64,000 bases of DNA from Bacteroidota bacterium (GTDB lineage: Bacteria; Bacteroidota; Ignavibacteria; UBA10030; UBA6906): NCBI GenBank assembly GCA_019637975.1, contig JAHBUR010000013.1, forward strand, positions 1-64,000, written 5' to 3'. This document shows positions 44,124 through 52,507 of this stretch, piece by piece; the stretch's first letter is position 1; every line of letters starts with the position of its first letter. Position numbers and translations under genes: made by a program. Below the pieces are notes generated by a model that ran no database searches, was not told the origin of the DNA, and saw nothing but the letters and a program-made list of their open reading frames with translations.

Positions 44124-45515
44124 CTACACCCGCGGGCGCTTCGTATGCCACTCCGTTACCGACTGGAACATATGCGCCATCGCCAGAACATCGGATTCCG
44201 CAAAGGGGCGCCCGATGACTTTCAATCCAATCGGCAGCTTCGTTTTGCTGAAACCGCAGGGAACAGAAACGGCGGGCAACCCTGCAAGGTTTTCCACTGC
44301 TTCAATCGTGTTGCCTCCACCAAAGATTGATTGCATATCGGCTTCTATCGGCGGGGCGCATTGCAGCGTGCTGGAGCCGAGAATGATGTCGTATTGTGTG
44401 AACAGGTGCGCAACGTCGTGAGAAATTCTTGTCCGGATGCGCTGGCAACGGAGATAATCCACGGCCGTGATGAGTTGGGCTCCTAACAACTCGCCTCGGC
44501 GGTCGGGATCGATAATTCCTGAGACTTTCCCCGCCTTCACAAGCGGCTCGAACGCCGAGGCTTCTTCGGCCGAGATGATTGTTGCCGCAATAGTTTCGTA
44601 AGGATGATCGGGGAGATGAATTTCTTTCGGGTCAAGTCCGAGTTGCTTGAACATTTCCAGAGCTTGCATGAACGCGAGTGCAACATCCGGCTCGCCCCAT
44701 TTTTCATAATCTTCCCTGATAAATCCCACGCGAAGCTTCATGATGTTCTCGCGTGATTTGTTGGGAGTGAATTTGAACGGAGCCTGCACGCTCATCGCAT
44801 CGCCAGCATCCCTCCCGTGAAGAATTGAAAACACCGTTGCAGCATCCGCGACGTTCCGGCACATCGGCCCGACTTTATCCATCGTCCACGAAAGTGCCAT
44901 TGCCCCCGCCCTGCTGATGCGACCGAACGTGGGGCGCAACCCTGTGATACCGCAGAACGAGGAGGGCGTCATGATGCTGCCCCATGTTTCCGTACCGAGT
45001 GCGAACACGCAGAGCCCGGCAGCAACAGCCGCTCCCGATCCGCTGGACGAGCCGCCAGACCATCGCGTCAGATCCCAGGGCGTCCGGCACGCGCCGGTTG
45101 CTGTTGCCGTTGGCGGGCCCCCGGCAATTTCACTCATCGCCGCTTTTCCGAGGAGAATGGCGCCGGCTTCATGCAACTTCTTGATCACTGTCGCGTCCTC
45201 ATCAATAGTCTGCCCGGCGTACGGCCTCGCACCCCACGTGGTCGGGTAGCCTCTTACGGCAAACAGATCTTTAACTGCATAGGGGATGCCGTGCAACGGG
45301 CCGCGATACAAACCGGAATTGATTTCGCGCTCTGCCTGCCGCGCCTGCTGCAATGCAAGATCCGCTGTTACTGTTACGAATGCATTCAACTTCGGCGCAA
45401 TCTTCTCAATGCGCTTCAGATACTCCTCCGTCAGCTTGACGGGAGAGAGCTTCTTGCGCTTGATGAACTTCGCCAGCCCGGAGATGGGAGAATAGAGAAC
45501 TTCTTCAGCAATCAT
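44124..45515 (-). CDS. Amidase (amidase-signature family)
   Basis: A 463-residue amidase-signature enzyme: catalytic Lys82 (GIPYAVKDLF), the Gly/Ser-rich loop GGSSSGSGAA (154-163) with the cis-Ser, and nucleophile S180 (GTETWGSIMTPSSFCG). It hydrolyses an amide bond; the family ranges from GatA to peptide amidases and the substrate is not evident. No gatB/gatC is adjacent, and the typical GatA context is missing. No signal peptide is seen, yet the upstream gene, overlapping by four bases, encodes a small Tat-signal protein, which may be an export partner or a split signal module. Confidence 0.92.
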   Translation of the reverse strand: MIAEEVLYSPISGLAKFIKRKKLSPVKLTEEYLKRIEKIAPKLNAFVTVTADLALQQARQAEREINSGLYRGPLHGIPYAVKDLFAVRGYPTTWGARPYAGQTIDEDATVIKKLHEAGAILLGKAAMSEIAGGPPTATATGACRTPWDLTRWSGGSSSGSGAAVAAGLCVFALGTETWGSIMTPSSFCGITGLRPTFGRISRAGAMALSWTMDKVGPMCRNVADAATVFSILHGRDAGDAMSVQAPFKFTPNKSRENIMKLRVGFIREDYEKWGEPDVALAFMQALEMFKQLGLDPKEIHLPDHPYETIAATIISAEEASAFEPLVKAGKVSGIIDPDRRGELLGAQLITAVDYLRCQRIRTRISHDVAHLFTQYDIILGSSTLQCAPPIEADMQSIFGGGNTIEAVENLAGLPAVSVPCGFSKTKLPIGLKVIGRPFAESDVLAMAHMFQSVTEWHTKRPRV

Positions 45516-45814
45516 CTCTTCGCATCCCCAATCTCCCCTTTTACTTTCGGACTTGAGAAGATGAAATCGGGCGGGAGACTGTTGGGCAGATCTGTTTCCC
45601 GTAGCGCGTTCATGTTCTGTTCATGATTCATCAAGAACTTTCCTGCGAGCTGCTTATCTTCTGCCGATAGCGTGTAGCCCGCAATACTGTCCGGTATCTC
45701 AATGTCGGGTTCGGCGTTCGAGGTTTGCGGGAGAATCGGCGAATGCTCGATCAGAGAAAACGCGCCGGCTGCAAGCAATTTCTTGCCGAATGAACGGCGG
45801 GTAAGTCGGTGCAT
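45512..45814 (-). CDS. Small Tat-signal protein preceding the amidase
   Basis: A 100-residue protein with a twin-arginine signal (RLTRRSFGKKLLAAGAFSLI). The mature part is short and hydrophilic: AGYTLSAEDKQLAGKFLMNH, then LPPDFIFSSP. I do not recognise a domain. Its stop overlaps the amidase start (ATGA), so expression is coupled. It may be an exported companion that escorts or modulates the amidase. The Tat motif is clear; the role is inference. Confidence 0.75.
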   Translation of the reverse strand: MHRLTRRSFGKKLLAAGAFSLIEHSPILPQTSNAEPDIEIPDSIAGYTLSAEDKQLAGKFLMNHEQNMNALRETDLPNSLPPDFIFSSPKVKGEIGDAKR

Positions 45815-45825
45815 GAGGGTTTCCT

Positions 45826-45893
45826 CCTAAAAAACCACCAAGTCGCAAAGGCACGAAGAGATGTTCTCAGTCTTGTGTCTTTGCTTGTTGTGA
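45826..45893. repeat. Intergenic repeat element, copy D
   Basis: The spacer contains aaaccaccaagtcgcaaagg, then cacgaagagatg, and later cttgtgtctttgc, which are inverted in style (cgcaaaggcac / gtgtctttgc). It is the same family as elements A-C. It runs into the 3' end of the hydrolase gene. Confidence 0.45.
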
Positions 45894-46664
45894 GATGATG
45901 ACTCCGTTGCCTGTTCGAAGAAATGGAATTGCAAGTTCAAGGAACGGAGTCTTCTGTACATGCTGCATCGGGTGACGTGTGTTGAGAAGAACGTCCGGCT
46001 TTCCGTTCGGAAGCGCCGCGGCAAGCCTCTCAACTTCCGCACGGGGAATCATCTCATCCGAATCTCCCGCGGAAACAAGAACAGGAAAGGCTGCAAGTTT
46101 CACGGCATTTTCCGTAAGTCCCTCAGCCGGCATGGTTTCGATGAACTCCTTCGCTGAAGCAAGCAGGGCCTTCCATCCATCATCACCATTCGCGGGCGCA
46201 TGATCCTGTTGAAGTTGCGCCGCCCACTGTGGCACCTTCTCCCGAATCTTCTCCGCGTCAAAATCCTTGACGGTTGACGCGACCGCTTCATGAGTCCAGT
46301 AGAATTTTGTCGCATGCATGAGCAGCGATTGAACTCTGCCCGGATGTTGAATGCCGAAGGCAAGCCCCACATATCCTCCGAGACTATAGCCGCAGATGCG
46401 TGCCGAATCGATCTGCAATGTTTCGTACAGCGAGAATAGATCGGCAACGAGTTGATGGAGACGAATCCGCCTGGAAGGGTTGTTTGTTCTTCCGTGTCCG
46501 CGTAAGTCAACGGCGATCACATGAAAGTGACGGGCGAAGTCGGGGATGAACCGGCGCCAGTGGCTTTCTATCGTGCCGAGAAGTCCGGGCAACAGAATCA
46601 GCGGCTCACCCGAGCCGTGTTCTTCATAATAGATGGCGCAATCCTTTGAGGAAATCAAAGACAT
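45867..46664 (-). CDS. Alpha/beta-fold hydrolase
   Basis: A 265-residue alpha/beta hydrolase: the oxyanion segment LILLPGLLGTIESHWRRF, the nucleophile elbow ICGYSLGGYVGLAFG, an acid residue in VLVSAGDSDEMI and the terminal histidine in NTRHPMQHVQ. It resembles the MhpC/PcaD-type hydrolases and has no signal peptide. Substrate unknown. It diverges from the GroES-like gene. Confidence 0.87.
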   Translation of the reverse strand: MSLISSKDCAIYYEEHGSGEPLILLPGLLGTIESHWRRFIPDFARHFHVIAVDLRGHGRTNNPSRRIRLHQLVADLFSLYETLQIDSARICGYSLGGYVGLAFGIQHPGRVQSLLMHATKFYWTHEAVASTVKDFDAEKIREKVPQWAAQLQQDHAPANGDDGWKALLASAKEFIETMPAEGLTENAVKLAAFPVLVSAGDSDEMIPRAEVERLAAALPNGKPDVLLNTRHPMQHVQKTPFLELAIPFLRTGNGVIISQQAKTQD

Positions 46665-46715
46665 GAGGAGAGCAGAGGAATTGGCTGAATTGAATTCCTG
46701 AAAGTATACAACAGC

Positions 46716-46737
46716 ACGGGCTGAGATTCAAGCCCGT
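46716..46737. other. Hairpin in the divergent promoter region
   Basis: ACGGGCT (46716-46722) and AGCCCGT (46731-46737) form a 7-bp stem with an 8-base loop, followed by TTTG on the plus strand. It lies upstream of both neighbouring genes, so it is either a leader hairpin of the GroES-like mRNA or an operator. Confidence 0.4.
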
Positions 46738-46805
46738 TTGCCCATCCGGACTGATTTTTGTATGTTGGTGTTGCAGCAATGCACCAGACATCAGGCGAGC
46801 AAACG

Positions 46806-47183
46806 ATGCCCATTCAACTCAAAAAGCAAATGATCGTTGTCGGCGATCGCGTTCTTGTTGAACTCGATACCGGCCAGGACAAAACGAAAGCCGGACTCTA
46901 TTTGCCCGAAACTGTTCGAGAGAAGGACAAGGTGGCAACGGGGCGCGTCGTTAAGGTCGGGCCCGGATACGCCGTGCCGAATCCGAACTACACGGATGAT
47001 GAACCGTGGTCAAAACCCAAAGATCCGGCACGCTACATCCCTCTACAAGTGAAGGAACTCGACCAGGTTTTGTTCCTTCGTGAACAGGCAATTGAGGTTG
47101 AGTTTCAAGACAAAAAGTACCTTGTCGTTCCGCAAACAGCCATTCTGATGATCGTCCGGGACGAACTTCACGAGGAACTGTAG
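46806..47183 (+). CDS. GroES-family co-chaperonin-like protein with insertion
   Basis: ATG 46806 gives 125 residues (ATG 46779 is an alternative). The Cpn10 fold is visible: VVGDRVLVELDTG, the mobile loop DKTKAGLYLPETV, GRVVKVGPG and KYLVVPQTAILMIV. Unlike the ~95-residue GroES, an insert of about 25 residues (PNPNYTDDEPWSKPKDPARY) replaces the roof/turn region. No groEL lies nearby. It is probably a divergent, second GroES paralogue, perhaps for a specialised client, rather than the main co-chaperonin. Confidence 0.8.
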   Translation: MPIQLKKQMIVVGDRVLVELDTGQDKTKAGLYLPETVREKDKVATGRVVKVGPGYAVPNPNYTDDEPWSKPKDPARYIPLQVKELDQVLFLREQAIEVEFQDKKYLVVPQTAILMIVRDELHEEL

Positions 47184-47360
47184 CCTGCTTTTCCGTGTAA
47201 TTTCCTGCCACTCGAATTGCCCAAACTGAGGCCGTTTCCGGCATTTTTTCATCCCTCCCAAGAATAAGAATTCCCTTCTCATATTTGGCCAGCAAAGCCC
47301 TTTCCCCCAAAACTAACACCTCAAAATGTAGATTTTGCCGCTGTTTTCTTCAGAACTCCA

Positions 47361-47376
47361 TGGCACAATGGTTGAC
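47361..47376 (+). promoter_or_regulatory. Possible sigma-54-type promoter before the nfnA operon
   Basis: TGGCAC (47361-47366), a 5-base spacer and TTGAC (47372-47376) match the -24/-12 consensus TGGCAC-N5-TTGC except for the last C. It lies 63 bases before the GTG of nfnA. One mismatch falls in the important GC of the -12 box, so this is tentative. Confidence 0.3.
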
Positions 47377-47438
47377 CCGTTTGCCTGCTGTAGGTAATCT
47401 CAAGAATTAACTCAGTCACAAGCATAAGGGGGTAGCGC

Positions 47439-48293
47439 GTGTTTCGGATTGTTGCCAAGCAACAGCTCGCACCAACGATTAGCAAGTACATCATCGAAGC
47501 GCCGTTCATTGCCCGCAAACGCAAGGCGGGCAATTTTGTCATCATCCGGGTGATGGAAGGAGGCGAACGCATCCCGCTCACGATTGTTGACAGCGACCCT
47601 GCCGCCGGAACAGTCACGCTCATTGTTCAGGCTATCGGCAAAACAACGAAACTTCTCGCAACAAAACGGGAAGGTGAGTTCATCAAAGACGTTCTCGGCC
47701 CTCTCGGCAATCCCACGCCGATTGAGCATCACGGAACCGTTGCCTGTATAGGAGGCGGAGTCGGGACGGCAGAACTTCTGCCGATAGCCAAAGCTCTGCA
47801 CGCCGCGGGAAACACGATCTATTCTATTATCGGAGGGAGAACACGGGAGCTGGCAATTCTTGAAGAAGAGATGAAGGAATGTTCTCAAGAAGTCTTTGTT
47901 ACAACAGATGACGGCTCGTACGGTCGCAAGGGGCTCGTTACCGATCAGTTGAGAGATTTTCTTGATGGAGATTTCGGAATCAAAGCTGTGTATGCAATCG
48001 GGCCGCTGCCGATGATGAAAGCAGTCGCCAATCTTACCAAACACTACAACATCCACACACTCGTCAGTCTGAATGCCATCATGGTTGATGGAACCGGTAT
48101 GTGCGGCGGGTGCCGCGTGTCGGTGGGCGGAGAGATGAAGTTTGCGTGTGTTGACGGACCGGAGTTTGACGCCCATCTTGTGGATTTCGATGAGATGATC
48201 ATGCGCAATCGGACATATCTTGATTTGGAAAAAGAATCGGACCACCGCTGCAATTTGTACAAGCAGGCGGATGCAATGGAGGGAGCTGCCTGA
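47439..48293 (+). CDS. nfnA: NADH-dependent ferredoxin:NADP+ oxidoreductase, small subunit (NfnA-like)
   Basis: A 284-residue flavoprotein starting at GTG 47439 after AAGGGGG. The N-terminal half is a ferredoxin-reductase-type FAD domain (FRIVAKQQLAPTISKYIIEA, GERIPLTIVDSD), then an NAD-binding domain (CIGGGVGTAELLPIAKAL). The C-terminus has the 2Fe-2S ligand region GTGMCGGCRVSVGGEMKFAC. This is the small subunit found with GltA-like partners, in NfnAB (electron bifurcation) or SudAB. Its stop overlaps the start of the large-subunit gene by one base. Confidence 0.88.
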   Translation: MFRIVAKQQLAPTISKYIIEAPFIARKRKAGNFVIIRVMEGGERIPLTIVDSDPAAGTVTLIVQAIGKTTKLLATKREGEFIKDVLGPLGNPTPIEHHGTVACIGGGVGTAELLPIAKALHAAGNTIYSIIGGRTRELAILEEEMKECSQEVFVTTDDGSYGRKGLVTDQLRDFLDGDFGIKAVYAIGPLPMMKAVANLTKHYNIHTLVSLNAIMVDGTGMCGGCRVSVGGEMKFACVDGPEFDAHLVDFDEMIMRNRTYLDLEKESDHRCNLYKQADAMEGAA

Positions 48294-49765
48294 TGGAAAC
48301 CATCAACACTCTGAAGCCATCCGCACGAATGAAAATCCCCCGTCAGGATTCCATCGAACAGGAGGCAGATGCACGAAGCCGGAACTTTCAGGAAGTATCA
48401 TTCGGATTGAACGAAGAGCGTGCGGCTATCGAAGCGCAGCGATGCCTTGAATGCAAGAACCCTGTCTGTCAGGATGCATGTCCCGTGAACATCGATATTC
48501 GCGGTTTTATCCAATTAATGTTGAGGAAGGATTACAGCGGTGCCGTCGATAAAATCCGCGAAGCGAACTACCTTCCCGCCATTTGCGGCAGAGTCTGTCC
48601 GCAGGAAAGTCAGTGTGAGGCCGAATGCACGCTCGGCAAGAAACACGATCCCGTTGCCATTGGCAAGCTCGAACGCTTTGTCGCCGACTACGAGATGTTG
48701 CACAACACATTCAATGCACCGTTTGTCAGCGACCGGCGTAAGGAGAAAGTGGCAATTGTCGGTTCGGGTCCGGCGGGACTCACCTGTGCGGCCGAACTTG
48801 CGAAGTTGGGCTACAACGTGACGATCTTTGAAGCGCTGCACGCTTTGGGCGGCGTGTTGCGGTACGGTATTCCGGAGTTTCGTCTTCCGAAGGAGATTCT
48901 GGACATCGAGATGGAGCGCATCAAAGCTCTCGGCGTGGAAATCTACACCAACTTCCTTGTCGGACGCACAGCAACAATTGATGAATTTTTCGACGAATGG
49001 GGCTTCAGCGCGATATTTCTCGGAACCGGCGCGGGAACGCCGACATTCATGGGAATTCCGGGCGAGAATCTCAGCGGCGTATATTCGGCAAACGAATTTC
49101 TCACACGCGTGAATCTGATGGGCGCGTTCAAGTTTCCGGACAATGATACCCCTGTGAAAATCGGCAATCAGGTTGCGGTGATCGGCGGAGGAAACACCGC
49201 CATGGATGCCGTCCGCACAGCCAAACGTCTCGGGGCCGAGAAGGCATACCTCGTCTATCGCCGCTCGCGTCAAGAAATGCCGGCACGCGAGGAGGAGATT
49301 CATCATGCAGAGCAGGAGGGAATTGAGTTTCTCCTGCTCACCAATCCGACGAGAATTCTCAGCACAGAGGGCAATTGGGTTCGGGGTCTCGAATGCCAGC
49401 GGATGGAATTGGGTGAACCGGATGAATCAGGACGGCGCAAACCTGTCGCAGTCGCTGGTTCAGAATTTGTGCTTGATGTCCAGACTGTCATCGAAGCAAT
49501 CGGGCAAAAGCCAAACCCGATCATTCAATCAACAACCCCCGGCTTGAAAACAGGCAAGCGAGGAGTTGTTGAGGTGGACGAGAAACAAACAACCACGCGT
49601 CGCGGTATTTTTGCCGGTGGCGATTTGTCGCGCGGTGGAGCGACCGTGATTCTTGCCATGAAGGATGGAAAGATTGCCGCGGCGGAAATTCACAACTATT
49701 TGCAGTCGAATCATCGTCCGGTATCAAGTCAAATGACATCCCTTTCAACAGCCCAACAATCATAG
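48293..49765 (+). CDS. nfnB: NADPH-dependent oxidoreductase large subunit (NfnB / GltA-like)
   Basis: A 490-residue protein like the glutamate-synthase small subunit. Cysteines for two 4Fe-4S clusters are in CLECKNPVCQDACPVNI and ICGRVCPQESQCEAEC. Two Rossmann motifs follow: FAD (VAIVGSGPAGLTCAAELAKL) and NADP (VAVIGGGNTAMDAVRTAKRL). With the preceding gene it should form a dimer that couples NADH, NADPH and ferredoxin; a pure glutamate-synthase role is unlikely because no large gltB is nearby. It continues into a PAS gene after 6 bases. Confidence 0.9.
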   Translation: METINTLKPSARMKIPRQDSIEQEADARSRNFQEVSFGLNEERAAIEAQRCLECKNPVCQDACPVNIDIRGFIQLMLRKDYSGAVDKIREANYLPAICGRVCPQESQCEAECTLGKKHDPVAIGKLERFVADYEMLHNTFNAPFVSDRRKEKVAIVGSGPAGLTCAAELAKLGYNVTIFEALHALGGVLRYGIPEFRLPKEILDIEMERIKALGVEIYTNFLVGRTATIDEFFDEWGFSAIFLGTGAGTPTFMGIPGENLSGVYSANEFLTRVNLMGAFKFPDNDTPVKIGNQVAVIGGGNTAMDAVRTAKRLGAEKAYLVYRRSRQEMPAREEEIHHAEQEGIEFLLLTNPTRILSTEGNWVRGLECQRMELGEPDESGRRKPVAVAGSEFVLDVQTVIEAIGQKPNPIIQSTTPGLKTGKRGVVEVDEKQTTTRRGIFAGGDLSRGGATVILAMKDGKIAAAEIHNYLQSNHRPVSSQMTSLSTAQQS

Positions 49766-49771
49766 GTCGGT

Positions 49772-50398
49772 ATGGTAGACAACGAGACCCTTTACAGAAC
49801 AATTCTTGACGCGATTCCACACCCCGTTCTGCTTGTGGATGATGATGTAAACATCATCGACCTGAACAGGGCGGCGATGGAATTGGTCAACAAAGCCCGG
49901 CTCGACGTATTGTACATTCGCGGCGGTGAGGCGCTTGACTGCATTCACGCAAACGACTCGCCCGGCGGCTGCGGCCGGGGCCCTCATTGCGGCGACTGCG
50001 TCATCCGTAATTCGGTGACGGCATCGCTGTCCGGGAAACCGGTACACCGTCAGCGGACCAAAGCGGAGCTTGTGCGAGGCGACATCGTGAAGGAGATCGA
50101 ACTGATGGTAACCACATCACCTGTGTGGATTCACAACCGAAGACTCGCGCTGTTGATTCTGGAAGATATCACGGAAATCGTGCGACTGCGCACCCTCGTG
50201 CCGATGTGCTCAAAATGTCGCCGGGTCAGGAATGACGAGCAGTTCTGGCAATCAGTCGAAGCATACATCAAAGCGGAATTCAATGCCGATGTAACGCACA
50301 GTCTGTGTCAGGAATGCATCACGGAACTTTATCCCGAACACAGCGAAGCGATTCTTCGCAGCATTTCCAACCGTGCAAACGGAAGGAACCATTCGTGA
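49772..50398 (+). CDS. Cysteine-rich PAS-domain sensor protein
   Basis: A 208-residue soluble protein. Residues about 5-135 are a PAS domain (YRTILDAIPHPVLLVDDDVN...ALLILEDITEIVRL). It contains a cysteine cluster C57-x9-C67-x5-C73-x2-C76 that could hold an Fe-S cluster or act as a redox switch. The C-terminal tail has two C-x-x-C pairs (C146/C149, C179/C182) in CSKCRRVRNDEQFWQ...HSLCQECITELYPE, a zinc-binding-like tail often seen attached to PAS kinases. No kinase or other output domain is present. It lies between nfnB (6-base gap) and buk (GTGA overlap), so a redox-sensing role in this operon is likely. Confidence 0.85.
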   Translation: MVDNETLYRTILDAIPHPVLLVDDDVNIIDLNRAAMELVNKARLDVLYIRGGEALDCIHANDSPGGCGRGPHCGDCVIRNSVTASLSGKPVHRQRTKAELVRGDIVKEIELMVTTSPVWIHNRRLALLILEDITEIVRLRTLVPMCSKCRRVRNDEQFWQSVEAYIKAEFNADVTHSLCQECITELYPEHSEAILRSISNRANGRNHS

Positions 50399-51462
50399 CT
50401 GATTCGAAGCGCTTCACTGTTCTGGTTATCAACCCGGGCTCCACATCAACCAAGATGGCAATCGTGGAGGATGAAAGTATTGTTGCGTCCGAAACGTTGC
50501 GCCACGAAAGCAGCGAACTGGCCCGGTACGAAGCGATTTGGGATCAGTTCAACTATCGGCTGATGCTCTGCCGTCATTGGTCGGCACCGAAGCTCGGAAC
50601 GTGCTCGGCTGTTGTTGCGCGCGGTGGGTTGTTGCGGCCCGTGCCCGGCGGAACATATCTCGTCACTGTGGATATGATCGATGATGCACGGGGAAACCTG
50701 CAGGGTGAACACGCATCCAATCTCGGCAGTGTACTTGCCCATGAACTTGCGTCGGAATATAATTGTCCTGCTTATGTCGTCGATCCGGTTTCGGTGAACG
50801 AGTTCGAGCCGCTGGCAAGATATTCGGGACTTCCGTTTATTGAACGGAAGAGCCTGTCCCATGCGCTGAATATTCATGCGGCTGGTCGCCGCGCAGCGAA
50901 AGACCTCGGCGTGCGTTTTGAACAATCCTCGCTCGTCGTGGCACATCTCGGAGGCGGCATTTCCGTGGCCCCGCTTCGCGGCGGGAGAATCATCGATGTG
51001 AACGATGCGTCAAGTGACGGGCCCTTCTCACCCGAGCGGTCTGGAGGACTTCCGCTTCAGCAGTTCATCACGCTCTGCTTCTCCGGAACGTATGGCGAGA
51101 TGGAAATCCGTGACTTCGTTCGACGTCATGGCGGGTTGGCAGCCTATCTCGGCACGAACGACTTGACGGAAGTTGAGCGGCGGATCGCCGGCGGAGACAA
51201 CGAGGCCGCGCAAGTGTATGAAGCAATGGCGTACCAGATCGCAAAGGAAATTGGGGCGATGGCAACTGTGTTGAAGGGGAAGGTCGATGCCATTGTCCTC
51301 ACGGGAGGAGCGGCCAACTCCAAAATGCTAACGTCATGGATCGAGGATCGGGTACGCTTCATCGCCCCGGTAAAGATCTATGCAGGTGAAGATGAAATGG
51401 CGGCGCTTGCACAAGGGGCGCTACGAGTACTTCGGGGAGACGAAGAAGCGAAGAGATACTGA
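50395..51462 (+). CDS. buk: Butyrate kinase
   Basis: GTG 50395 overlaps the PAS gene stop (GTGA) and follows GGAAGGAA; 355 residues. ASKHA acetokinase-family motifs are FTVLVINPGSTSTKMAIVED, SLSHALNIHAAGRRAAKDLG, LVVAHLGGGISVAPLRGGRI and DAIVLTGGAANSKML. Length and sequence match butyrate (or branched-chain acid) kinase, which makes ATP from an acyl-phosphate. It pairs with the phosphate acyltransferase gene 53 bases downstream. Confidence 0.92.
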   Translation: MTDSKRFTVLVINPGSTSTKMAIVEDESIVASETLRHESSELARYEAIWDQFNYRLMLCRHWSAPKLGTCSAVVARGGLLRPVPGGTYLVTVDMIDDARGNLQGEHASNLGSVLAHELASEYNCPAYVVDPVSVNEFEPLARYSGLPFIERKSLSHALNIHAAGRRAAKDLGVRFEQSSLVVAHLGGGISVAPLRGGRIIDVNDASSDGPFSPERSGGLPLQQFITLCFSGTYGEMEIRDFVRRHGGLAAYLGTNDLTEVERRIAGGDNEAAQVYEAMAYQIAKEIGAMATVLKGKVDAIVLTGGAANSKMLTSWIEDRVRFIAPVKIYAGEDEMAALAQGALRVLRGDEEAKRY

Positions 51463-51515
51463 AACCGAAATCCTACATTCCCAAAACCCGCGGTTCAAGG
51501 AGATCAGGAGAGTGA

Positions 51516-52448
51516 ATGATGATCAACAATTTTGGCCAACTGCTCAGCGAAGCGCTGAAACACAAAGGCAAACGGGTTGCTGTTGTGTATCCGAACAACA
51601 CGGAAACATTGCAGGCGGTGTACGATGCTTGCGAGCGAACTCTCGCCCGCTTTATTCTAATCGGGGATCAGGAAATAATTGAGCGCAAAATTGCGGAGAT
51701 GGGCGAGACCCGCAAGCCGTTTGAGATTGTGCATCGTGCCACGGTACATGAAGCGCTCAACACGGCCATCTACTATGTACGTGACGGGAAATGCGACGTG
51801 TTGATGAAGGGCGGCGTTGATACGTCAACGATGATGAAAACCGTTCTGCATGAAGACTCCGGCATCCGGACGGGGCGATTGTTGAGCGATATCTTCATTC
51901 TCGAATTCCCGCAACGCATCGACAACAAGTTCGTGATGATCACCGACGGCGGAATGACTCTCGCGCCCGATCTCAAAAACAAAGTCGAGCTTATCAACAA
52001 TGCTGTTGAAGTTGCCCATGCCCTCGGAAATCCCAACCCGAAAGTCGCCGTGCTCTCGGCAACTGAATTCGTTGTTCCATCACTCCAATCAACACTCGAT
52101 GCGGCTGCGCTTTCGAAAATGAACGAACGCGGACAAATCAAAGGCTGCATCGTGGACGGGCCTTTTGCGCTTGATAATGCAGTTTCCGCCGAAGCCGCCG
52201 CCGAAAAAGCCATCGGTTCGCCTGTTGCCGGACACGCCGAGATTCTGATTGCCGCGAACATCGAATCCGCTAACAGTCTCGCCAAAAGCACAACGTACTT
52301 TGCCGGACTCAGGCTTGCCCATGTAATTGTCGGCGGCAAAGTACCTATCCTGATACCGTCGAGGGCGGACAAAAGTGAAGCCAAGATGCTCTCGATTGCC
52401 CTTGGCGTGCTGATGAATGCGTATTACGAGCAAAATCCGCCCGGCTGA
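51516..52448 (+). CDS. ptb: Phosphate butyryltransferase
   Basis: ATG 51516 follows AGGAG; 310 residues. It belongs to the phosphate acetyl/butyryltransferase family: DVLMKGGVDTSTMMKTVLHE, FVMITDGGMTLAPDLKNKVE, KGCIVDGPFALDNAVSAEAA and AHVIVGGKVPILIPSRADKS. It converts butyryl-CoA (or a branched acyl-CoA) to the acyl-phosphate, which Buk uses for ATP. Ptb usually precedes Buk; here the order is reversed. Confidence 0.92.
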   Translation: MMINNFGQLLSEALKHKGKRVAVVYPNNTETLQAVYDACERTLARFILIGDQEIIERKIAEMGETRKPFEIVHRATVHEALNTAIYYVRDGKCDVLMKGGVDTSTMMKTVLHEDSGIRTGRLLSDIFILEFPQRIDNKFVMITDGGMTLAPDLKNKVELINNAVEVAHALGNPNPKVAVLSATEFVVPSLQSTLDAAALSKMNERGQIKGCIVDGPFALDNAVSAEAAAEKAIGSPVAGHAEILIAANIESANSLAKSTTYFAGLRLAHVIVGGKVPILIPSRADKSEAKMLSIALGVLMNAYYEQNPPG

Positions 52449-52507
52449 TACCCGCCGAAACAAGCCTCACACGGTTGTCGTATTACCCTGCAGTCAGGAG
52501 GCTCACT

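Noticed and set aside
46716..46737. GC-rich hairpin as a terminator
   Set aside because: It lies upstream of two divergent genes, with no gene ending into it, so it is listed only as a hairpin.
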